Positions 31,680 through 38,319 of a stretch of DNA of 57,007 bases are shown piece after piece. A program made the translations under genes and the position numbers. The notes under the pieces are model-generated. The model ran no database searches. It worked only from the letters and a program-made list of their open reading frames with translations, and was not told the origin of the DNA. Every line of letters starts with the position of its first letter. The first letter of the stretch is position 1. This DNA comes from Streptomyces lateritius (GTDB lineage: Bacteria > Actinomycetota > Actinomycetes > Streptomycetales > Streptomycetaceae), in NCBI RefSeq assembly GCF_014649715.1, contig NZ_BMTO01000013.1, positions 127,746 through 184,752 of the forward strand, in the 5' to 3' direction.

Positions 31680-32693
31680 GTGGCTGCGTACTTCATCCGA
31701 CGCGTCTTCGGCGCGGTGCTCCTGCTGCTGGTCGTCAGCGCGGTCACCTTCGCGATCTTCTTCCTCGTCCCCCGCATGGCGGGCCAGACGATGGACCAAC
31801 TGGCGGCCCAGTACGTGGGCAAGGACGCCAACCCCGACACGGTGGCAGCGGTCAAGAAGAACCTTGGCCTCGACCAGCCGCTCTACGCCCAGTACTGGGA
31901 CTTCATCCGGCAGATCTTCGTCGGCGCCGACTACAAGTTCGGGCCGGACGTCCAGCACTGCGACGCCCCCTGCTTCGGCTACTCGTTCAAGCGTCACATC
32001 GAGGTGTGGCCCGAGATCGTGAGCCGTATCCCGGTCACGTTCTCGCTCGCCATCGGCGCGGCGGTCATCTGGCTCATCAGCGGGATCGCCACCGGTGTCG
32101 TCTCGGCCCTGAAGCGCGGCTCCTTCCTGGACCGCTTCTTCATGAGCGTCGCCCTCGCCGGCGTCTCCCTGCCGATCTTCTTCACCGGCATGCTCGCCCT
32201 CGGCGTCCTCACCGTGCAGTGGCCGATCTGGTCGGACGGCATCAACTACGTGCCGTTCACCGAGAGCCCGCTCGACTGGGCCTGGAACCTGCTGGTCCCG
32301 TGGTGCTCGCTCGCCTTCCTCTACTCCGCGCTCTACGCCCGGCTCACCCGGGCCGGAATGCTGGAGACGATGAGCGAGGACTACATCCGTACGGCCCGCG
32401 CCAAGGGCCTCAAGGAGAGCCGGGTCGTCGGCAAGCACGGTCTGCGGGCCGCGCTCACCCCGATCGTCACCATCTTCGGCATGGACTTCGGTCTCCTTCT
32501 CGGCGGCGCCGTCATCACCGAGACGGTCTTCTCCTTCCAGGGCATGGGCAAGTACGCCATCAAGAGCGTGCAGGACAACGACCTGCCGATCGTGATGGGC
32601 GTGACCCTGACGGCCGCCTTCTTCATCGTCTTCTGCAATCTGCTGGTGGACCTGGTGTACGCCGCCATCGACCCCAGGGTGAGGTACTCGTGA
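31680..32693 (+). CDS. Oligopeptide ABC transporter permease (OppB/DppB type)
   Basis: 337 aa from GTG 31680 (VAAYFIRRVFGAVLLLLVVSAVTF). OppB topology with a long extracytoplasmic loop after the first helix (including two cysteines in QHCDAPCFGYSF). EAA loop DYIRTARAKGLKESRVVGKHGLRAAL. It overlaps the OppD-type gene by four bases (GTGA). Confidence 0.93.
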   Translation: MAAYFIRRVFGAVLLLLVVSAVTFAIFFLVPRMAGQTMDQLAAQYVGKDANPDTVAAVKKNLGLDQPLYAQYWDFIRQIFVGADYKFGPDVQHCDAPCFGYSFKRHIEVWPEIVSRIPVTFSLAIGAAVIWLISGIATGVVSALKRGSFLDRFFMSVALAGVSLPIFFTGMLALGVLTVQWPIWSDGINYVPFTESPLDWAWNLLVPWCSLAFLYSALYARLTRAGMLETMSEDYIRTARAKGLKESRVVGKHGLRAALTPIVTIFGMDFGLLLGGAVITETVFSFQGMGKYAIKSVQDNDLPIVMGVTLTAAFFIVFCNLLVDLVYAAIDPRVRYS

Positions 32694-33814
32694 GCGAGGT
32701 TTCCAAGGAGCAGACGGTCGGCACGCCGGCCGCCGCGGCGCTGGGAGAGCCGGTGCCCGCCCAGCGCTCCGGCACCGAGGACACCTTCCTCTCCGTCCGT
32801 GACCTGCGGATCCACTTCCGCACCGACGACGGCCTGGTCAAGTCGGTCGACGGCGTCAGTTTCGACGTCAAGGCCGGCGAGACGCTCGGCATCGTCGGCG
32901 AGTCGGGCTCCGGCAAGTCGGTCACCTCGCTGGGCGTGATGGGACTCCACCACGCCGCGCCGAACGCGCGGATCTCCGGCGAGGTCTGGCTGGACGGCGA
33001 GGAGCTGATCGGCGCCGACCCCGAGCACGTACGGCAGCTGCGCGGCCAGAAGATGGCCATGATCTTCCAGGACCCGCTCTCCGCGATGCACCCGTACTAC
33101 ACGGTCGGCGCGCAGATCGTGGAGGCGTACCGCGTCCACAACAAGGTCACCAGGAAGGTGGCCCGTGCCCGCGCGATCGAGATGCTCGACCGCGTCGGCA
33201 TCCCGGAGCCGGGCAAGCGCGTCGACTCCTACCCGCACGAGTTCTCCGGCGGTATGCGCCAGCGCGCGATGATCGCGATGGCGCTGGTCAACAACCCGCA
33301 GCTGCTCATCGCGGACGAGCCGACGACCGCGCTCGACGTGACCGTGCAGGCGCAGATCCTGGATCTGATCCGGGACCTCCAGAAGGAGTTCGGCTCCGCG
33401 GTCATCATGATCACCCACGACCTGGGTGTCGTCGCCGAGATGGCCGACAAGCTGCTCGTGATGTACGGCGGCCGATGCATCGAGCGCGGCACCGCCGAAC
33501 AGGTCTTCTACGAGCCGCGGCACCCGTACACCTGGGGCCTGCTCGGGTCGATGCCGCGCATCGACCGGGACCAGACCGAACGGCTGATCCCCGTCAAGGG
33601 CTCCCCGCCGTCGCTGATCAACGTCCCGGACGGGTGCGCCTTCAACCCGCGCTGTCCCTACGCGGACATCCCGAAGGACAACATCACGCGGACCACACGC
33701 CCCGAGCTGACGGAGACCGGGAGCGGCTTCGGCAGCGGGCATTTCTCCGCCTGCCACATGTCGCAGGAGGAGCGGACCCGGATCTGGACCGAAGAGATTG
33801 CGCCGAAGCTGTGA
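32690..33814 (+). CDS. Oligopeptide ABC transporter ATPase (OppD/DppD type)
   Basis: 374 aa. Walker A GESGSGKSV, signature EFSGGMRQR, Walker B LLIADEPTTALD, H-loop ITHDLGV. The C-terminal oligopeptide-transporter extension contains cysteines in CAFNPRCPYA and SACHMS, which in this subfamily can bind an iron-sulfur cluster. GTG 32690 overlaps the upstream stop. Confidence 0.95.
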   Translation: MSEVSKEQTVGTPAAAALGEPVPAQRSGTEDTFLSVRDLRIHFRTDDGLVKSVDGVSFDVKAGETLGIVGESGSGKSVTSLGVMGLHHAAPNARISGEVWLDGEELIGADPEHVRQLRGQKMAMIFQDPLSAMHPYYTVGAQIVEAYRVHNKVTRKVARARAIEMLDRVGIPEPGKRVDSYPHEFSGGMRQRAMIAMALVNNPQLLIADEPTTALDVTVQAQILDLIRDLQKEFGSAVIMITHDLGVVAEMADKLLVMYGGRCIERGTAEQVFYEPRHPYTWGLLGSMPRIDRDQTERLIPVKGSPPSLINVPDGCAFNPRCPYADIPKDNITRTTRPELTETGSGFGSGHFSACHMSQEERTRIWTEEIAPKL

Positions 33815-34974
33815 CCGATAACAACGCAACCGACAGCGCATCCGTCGAGCCGCTGCTCAAGGTGGAGGGGCTGGTCAAGCACTTTCCGATCAGGAAGGGC
33901 CTGCTCCAGCGCCAGACCGGCGCGGTCAAGGCGGTCGACGGTCTGTCCTTCGACGTCCGCCCGGGCGAGACCCTGGGCGTCGTGGGGGAGTCCGGCTGCG
34001 GCAAGTCGACGATGGGCCGGCTGATCACCCGGCTGCTCGAACCGACCGGTGGCAAGGTCGAGTTCGCGGGCCACGACATCACCCACATGTCGGCGGGTCA
34101 GCTGCGGCCGCTGCGCCGTGACATCCAGATGATCTTCCAGGACCCGTACTCGTCGCTGAACCCGCGCCACACCATCGGCACGATCGTCGGCGCGCCCTTC
34201 AAGCTGCAGGGCGTGCAGCCCGAGGGCGGGGTCAAGAAGGAGGTCCAGCGTCTGCTGGGCCTGGTGGGTCTCAACCCCGAGCACTACAACCGCTATCCGC
34301 ACGAGTTCTCGGGCGGTCAGCGGCAGCGCATCGGCATCGCGCGGGCCCTCGCGCTCAATCCGAAACTGGTCGTGGCCGACGAGCCGGTCTCGGCGCTCGA
34401 CGTCTCGATCCAGGCGCAGGTGGTGAACCTGCTGGACGATCTCCAGGACGAGCTGGGCCTCACGTACGTGATCATCGCCCACGACCTGTCGGTGATCCGC
34501 CATGTCTCGGACCGGATCGCCGTGATGTACCTGGGCAAGATCGTCGAGCTGGCGGACCGGAAGTCGCTGTACGAGGCGCCGATGCACCCGTACACCAAGG
34601 CGCTGATGTCGGCGGTGCCGGTGCCGGACCCGCGGCGCAGGGGCGCCAAGAGCGAGCGCATCCTGCTCAAGGGTGACGTGCCCTCGCCGATCGCGCCGCC
34701 GAGCGGCTGCCGGTTCCACACCCGCTGCTGGAAGGCGACGGAGATCTGCGGAACGCAGGAACCGCCGCTGCTCGAGCTGAAGCCGGGCCGGCGGGTGGCC
34801 TGCCACCACCCGGAGAACGCGGAGGACCAGGTGCCGGACGACAAGGTGCTGCCGTCGGCACGAGAGGCGGTGGAGATCGTCTCGGTGTCGAAGGCGGAGC
34901 CGGCCTCGACGACTGAACCGGCGTCGAAGCCCGGGCCGGTGTCGAAGACCGAGCCGGAGCCGGACAGCGTGTAA
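33811..34974 (+). CDS. Oligopeptide ABC transporter ATPase (OppF/DppF type)
   Basis: 387 aa. Walker A GESGCGKST, signature EFSGGQRQR, Walker B LVVADEPVSALD, H-loop IAHDLSV. C-terminal Cys pattern CRFHTRCWKATEIC...ACHHPE as in OppF. It ends in a 30-residue Ser/Thr/Pro/Glu-rich repeat tail (SKAEPASTTEPASKP), atypical for the family. GTG 33811 overlaps the OppD stop by four bases. Last gene of the operon. Confidence 0.95.
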   Translation: MTDNNATDSASVEPLLKVEGLVKHFPIRKGLLQRQTGAVKAVDGLSFDVRPGETLGVVGESGCGKSTMGRLITRLLEPTGGKVEFAGHDITHMSAGQLRPLRRDIQMIFQDPYSSLNPRHTIGTIVGAPFKLQGVQPEGGVKKEVQRLLGLVGLNPEHYNRYPHEFSGGQRQRIGIARALALNPKLVVADEPVSALDVSIQAQVVNLLDDLQDELGLTYVIIAHDLSVIRHVSDRIAVMYLGKIVELADRKSLYEAPMHPYTKALMSAVPVPDPRRRGAKSERILLKGDVPSPIAPPSGCRFHTRCWKATEICGTQEPPLLELKPGRRVACHHPENAEDQVPDDKVLPSAREAVEIVSVSKAEPASTTEPASKPGPVSKTEPEPDSV

Positions 34975-34978
34975 CCCT

Positions 34979-35049
34979 GGGGCTCCGGGAGCCCCTCGGG
35001 GGCCGTGAGGCCCCTGTCGTGTCCGCCCCCGGCCGTGCAGGCCGGGGGC
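34979..35049 (+). terminator. Three consecutive hairpins ending the peptide importer operon
   Basis: GGGGCTC/GAGCCCC at 34979-34995, GGGGCC/GGCCCC around 34999-35014, and a perfect 10-bp GCCCCCGGCC/GGCCGGGGGC at 35025-35049. The array lies between the OppF stop and the TRIC channel start. Confidence 0.8.
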
Positions 35050-35083
35050 TGGCCGCCGTCGCGGCGGGCGGCACAATGTCCTG

Positions 35084-35761
35084 GTGCTCCACGAACTGTT
35101 CACCCCCTCCGTTCAACACGCGCTCGACCTCGTCGGCATCTTCGTCTTCGCCATCTCCGGCGCCCTGCTCGCCGTCCGCAAGAACTTCGACGTCTTCGGC
35201 ATCGCCGTCCTCGCCGAGGTCACCGCCCTCGGCGGCGGCCTCTTCCGCGACCTGATCATCGGCGCTGTGCCCCCCGCGGCCTTCACCGATCTCGGCTACT
35301 TCCTCATGCCGCTGGTCGCGACCGTCCTCGTCTTCTTCCTGCATCCTCAGGTGGAGCGCACCCAGACCGCCGTCAACGTCTTCGACGCGGCCGGCCTGGG
35401 GCTGTTCTGTGTCGCGGGAACCGTCAAGGCGTACGAGTACGGGCTCGGTCTGACGTCCTCGGCCGCACTGGGGCTCGCCACCGCCGTCGGCGGGGGTGTC
35501 CTGCGCGACGTGCTCGCCAACGAGGTGCCGTCGCTGCTGCGCTGGGACCGTGATCTGTACGCCGTCCCGGCGATCGTCGGAGCCACGATGGTGGTGCTGT
35601 GCATCCGCTTCGAGGTGCTGAACGGCGTCACGAGCGGCCTCGCGGCACTGACCGCGTTCGTGCTGCGGCTGCTGGCCATGCGCTTCCACTGGCGGGCCCC
35701 GCGCGCCTGGAACAGACGCTCGTCCGCGACGGAGGAGACCGAAAAAGCTACCGCTTGGTAA
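35084..35761 (+). CDS. TRIC-family cation channel (UPF0126)
   Basis: 225 aa, seven predicted helices as two three-helix repeats plus one. Repeat 1 ALDLVGIFVFAISGALLAVRKNFDVFGIAVLAEVTALGGGLFRDLIIG; repeat 2 FDAAGLGLFCVAGTVKAYEYGL...GGGVLRDVLANE. The paired GG-xx-RD motifs line the pore in known bacterial TRIC channels. GTG 35084 has a weak ribosome site and lies 34 bases after a terminator array. Selective for monovalent cations in characterised homologues. Confidence 0.92.
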   Translation: MLHELFTPSVQHALDLVGIFVFAISGALLAVRKNFDVFGIAVLAEVTALGGGLFRDLIIGAVPPAAFTDLGYFLMPLVATVLVFFLHPQVERTQTAVNVFDAAGLGLFCVAGTVKAYEYGLGLTSSAALGLATAVGGGVLRDVLANEVPSLLRWDRDLYAVPAIVGATMVVLCIRFEVLNGVTSGLAALTAFVLRLLAMRFHWRAPRAWNRRSSATEETEKATAW

Positions 35762-35783
35762 TCAGTTGTTGTAGCGTGCCACC

Positions 35784-36638
35784 ATGGCACAGGCAGCGCA
35801 GGTCAAGGCGACCATCGGGGACAGTGAGTTCGACCGCGACACGGCCGTCACACCGCGCGAACCGGGCGTGTACGACGCGGAACTCTCCGCGGGCTGGACC
35901 ATCATCCACGCGGTCAACGGCGGATACCTCCTCGCGCTCCTCGGCCGCGCCCTCGGCGACGCCCTGCCGCACCCGGACCCCTTCACGGTCTCCGCGCACT
36001 ACCTCACGCCCTCCGTGCCCGGCCCGGCCGTCGTCCGCACCCAGGTGATCCGGACCGGCCGCACCCTCTCCACCGGTCAGGCCTCGCTCTTCCAGTACGC
36101 CGAGGACGGCACCGAGGTCGAGCGCCTGCGGGTCCTCGCCTCGTACGGAGACCTCGACGCGCTCTCCGACGAGGTCCGCACCACGGCGACACCGCCGGCC
36201 ATCCCGCCGCGCGAGCACTGCCTCGGGCCCTCCGACGGACCCGCGCCCAAGATCCCCGGCTCCTCCGCGATCACGGAGCGCCTCGACATCAAGCTCGACC
36301 CGGCGACGGTGGGATGGGCCGTCGGCGCTCCCTCCGGCAAGGGTGAGATGCGCGGCTGGTTCGGTCTGGCCGACGGCCGCGACGCCGACCCCTTCTCGCT
36401 GCTGCTCACCGTCGACGCGCTGCCGCCGACCTCCTTCGAGATGGGCCTGAAGGGATGGACGCCGACCGTGGAACTGACCACGCACATCCGCTGCCGTCCG
36501 GCCCCCGGCCCGCTGCGCGTCGCCATCACCACCCGCAACCTCGCGGGCGGCTTCCTCGAGGAGGACGCCGAGGTGTGGGACAGCGCCGGCCGTCTGGTCG
36601 CCCAGTCCCGCCAGCTGGCCAGGGCGCCGCGCGCCTGA
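35784..36638 (+). CDS. Acyl-CoA thioesterase family protein (double hotdog)
   Basis: 284 aa. The hotdog halves are seen as GWTIIHAVNGGYLLALLGRAL...DPFTVSAHYLTPSVPGPAVV and the C-terminal KGWTPTVELTTHIRCRPAPGPL. Family members hydrolyse acyl-CoA. No Shine-Dalgarno precedes ATG 35784; a possible promoter (TTGGTA, TAGCGT) ends nine bases before it, so the mRNA may be leaderless or nearly so. Twenty-two bases after the TRIC gene. Lies just left of the hydrazine cluster but is probably not part of it. Confidence 0.83.
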   Translation: MAQAAQVKATIGDSEFDRDTAVTPREPGVYDAELSAGWTIIHAVNGGYLLALLGRALGDALPHPDPFTVSAHYLTPSVPGPAVVRTQVIRTGRTLSTGQASLFQYAEDGTEVERLRVLASYGDLDALSDEVRTTATPPAIPPREHCLGPSDGPAPKIPGSSAITERLDIKLDPATVGWAVGAPSGKGEMRGWFGLADGRDADPFSLLLTVDALPPTSFEMGLKGWTPTVELTTHIRCRPAPGPLRVAITTRNLAGGFLEEDAEVWDSAGRLVAQSRQLARAPRA

Positions 36639-36751
36639 GAGGCGTTCCGCCTCCTCGCGCCGCGCGCGGCGCGGCCGCGCGCGTCTTGGGACATATGCCC
36701 CAACCTCATGCCGATCCGGTATGCCCAACCGCTTCCCCGCTTGATCCATTG

Positions 36752-36778
36752 CGCGTTCGCATCACGTATGCGAACGCG
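36752..36778. terminator. 11-bp inverted repeat followed by T-run
   Basis: CGCGTTCGCAT (36752-36762), loop CACGT, ATGCGAACGCG (36768-36778), then TAAATTTTTG. The T-run makes it a plausible intrinsic terminator for the thioesterase gene. The symmetric GTTCG/CGAAC ends also recall a regulator site, but spacing differs from the StrR consensus. Confidence 0.6.
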
Positions 36779-36903
36779 TAAATTTTTGCGTAACCATCCC
36801 GTGACCTGGCTCGTACCGGTCGGTCGCGAGGCCCGGGTGAAGCAATGGGAATGGCGACCGTGCCGCATTTGTATTCGTTTGGGTGTGTCCTCTCTCCATC
36901 TGT

Positions 36904-36926
36904 GTGAGACGTGGCATCCGTCTCAC
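36904..36926. promoter_or_regulatory. 8-bp inverted repeat upstream of the StrR-family gene
   Basis: GTGAGACG (36904-36911), spacer TGGCATC, CGTCTCAC (36919-36926), 143 bases before the regulator start and within its promoter region. Candidate operator for a higher regulator; no known consensus is claimed. Confidence 0.55.
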
Positions 36927-37069
36927 CTGTCCGCTAGTGTGTTCGCCGTATCCAATTTCCGACCAAGTGGCGCAGATTCGTTTCAAGAGAATGAATAGGC
37001 GTTGCGGGTGGAAGAGCTGATTCCTAGGAACGGTGCGCGCGTAGTCGGTTCTCAGGAGAGGGATCCTCA

Positions 37070-38170
37070 ATGGCTGGAGCGGGGGCGCGATTGTCCACTG
37101 CGGACAGTTCGCGTGGACGCGGTGGGACGGGTTCAGGGGGACGGGCCGCCACGAGGAATGGATTATCAATCGAATTGAGCCCGGTGGAATCCGTTCCTAT
37201 AAGGTCGATCCTCCCCGGAGATTCCCCTCGTCTGGCCGGTGAGGATCACGCCCACGCCCAGCTTCTCGCGGATATCGAAGACCGGCTTCCGCCCATTATC
37301 GTGCATCGCCGTTCTATGCGCGTCATCGACGGGTCGCACAGGCTCCGCGCCGCCCTGATGAGGGGGCAGGAGACCATCGACGTCCGCTTCTTCGACGGAC
37401 CCGAGGACATGATCTTCCTCATCGCGGTCCAGGAGAACGTCGCGCACGGCATGCCCCTCTCCCGGACAGACCGCGAGGCCGCCGCGCGCCGGGTGCTCAG
37501 CACGCAGCCCCAGTGGTCCGACCGGGCCGTCGCCACGCTGACCGGACTGGCGGCGAAGACCGTCGGCGCACTGCGCCGGACCGTGGCGGAGCGTTCGACT
37601 GATGCCGGTCCGCAGTCGAACACCCGCGTCGGCAGGGACGGCCGGGTCCGGCCTCTCGACTACACCCAGGGGCGGCTGCGCGCCGGCGAGGTGGTCACCG
37701 CCAATCCCGAGATGCCGCTCCGGGAAGTGGCACGTCAGGCGGGAGTCTCGGTGTCCACGGCGCGGGATGTCCGCCAGCGGATCCAGCGGGGTGCCGACCC
37801 GCTGCCCGCCAAGCTGCGGCTGGTCGGCAAGGACACCGCGGCCGACCGGCGGGACCGGGAAACCGAACAGGAGTGCCAGGCGGCCGACCAGCCGCCCACT
37901 CAGCGCCGCAAGCCCGTCGCCTTCCCCGTGGCCGAGTGGTCCGCGGTCCGGCCCAAGCTGCTGCGGGACCCCCTGCTGAAGTACTCCGAGTCCGGCCGGG
38001 CCCTGCTGCGCTGGTACGACACGCACGCGATCGACGGCCAGGACCTGATGGCGAGCGTCGAGAACGTGCCGCCGCACTGGACCGCCGAGATCGCCGCCGT
38101 CGCCCGGTCCTGCGGGGAGCGGTGGCTCCGGATCGCGCGCGAACTCGACAGCCAGCAGCAAGAGGCCTGA
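37070..38170 (+). CDS. StrR-family (ParB/Srx fold) pathway-specific transcriptional activator
   Basis: 366 aa. N-terminal ParB-like domain with VPIRSILPGDSPRLAGEDH, LPPIIVHRRSMRVIDGSHR and IDVRFFDG, then NVAHGMPLSRTDREAAARR and an HTH region (DRAVATLTGLAAKTVGALRR), a second HTH-like stretch (REVARQAGVSVSTARDVRQR) and a C-terminal domain. This arrangement is that of StrR, Bbr, Tei15 and KasT. ATG 37070 has AGGAGAGG upstream. Codon 32 (37163-37165) is TTA, implying bldA control. The gene also contains a StrR-type binding palindrome at 37593-37621. It should switch on the cluster that follows. Confidence 0.92.
   Translation: MAGAGARLSTADSSRGRGGTGSGGRAATRNGLSIELSPVESVPIRSILPGDSPRLAGEDHAHAQLLADIEDRLPPIIVHRRSMRVIDGSHRLRAALMRGQETIDVRFFDGPEDMIFLIAVQENVAHGMPLSRTDREAAARRVLSTQPQWSDRAVATLTGLAAKTVGALRRTVAERSTDAGPQSNTRVGRDGRVRPLDYTQGRLRAGEVVTANPEMPLREVARQAGVSVSTARDVRQRIQRGADPLPAKLRLVGKDTAADRRDRETEQECQAADQPPTQRRKPVAFPVAEWSAVRPKLLRDPLLKYSESGRALLRWYDTHAIDGQDLMASVENVPPHWTAEIAAVARSCGERWLRIARELDSQQQEA
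37593..37621. promoter_or_regulatory. Perfect StrR-type binding palindrome inside the activator gene
   Basis: GTTCGACTG, 11-base spacer, CAGTCGAAC. This equals the published StrR consensus GTTCGActG-N11-CagTcGAAC at all 18 positions. StrR of S. griseus also binds within its own gene, so the location fits autoregulation or control of a downstream promoter. Confidence 0.88.
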
Positions 38171-38319
38171 CACTCCGGGGCGGCGCCGGTCCGCCGGGGG
38201 GAAGCCGTGGGGCCGAGGTACCGGACAGGTTCTCGGCCGCCCGGATCTCCGTTGATTCCCTTGACCGGGAAACCGCATTTGTACAACGCTTTCCGGGCCC
38301 ATCGTGAAAGGACGCGCAA

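Larger units (their letters stand above)
36639..37069. other. 431-base lower-GC intergenic region at the left edge of the cluster
   Basis: Begins with a GC-only tract, then falls to much lower GC. Contains two strong inverted repeats (36752-36778 and 36904-36926, listed separately) and the promoter of the StrR-family gene, whose ribosome site AGGAGAGGG is at 37053-37061. No ORF of coding character. This is the likely left boundary of the biosynthetic cluster. Confidence 0.65.

Noticed and set aside
28770..34974. Peptide importer as part of the hydrazine cluster
   Set aside because: A complete housekeeping-type operon with its own terminators, separated by the TRIC and thioesterase genes and a compositional boundary.
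37070..38170. Chromosome or plasmid partitioning ParB with an origin nearby
   Set aside because: The C-terminal part and the StrR-type operator fit the StrR activator family; no ParA gene and no parS sites are seen.
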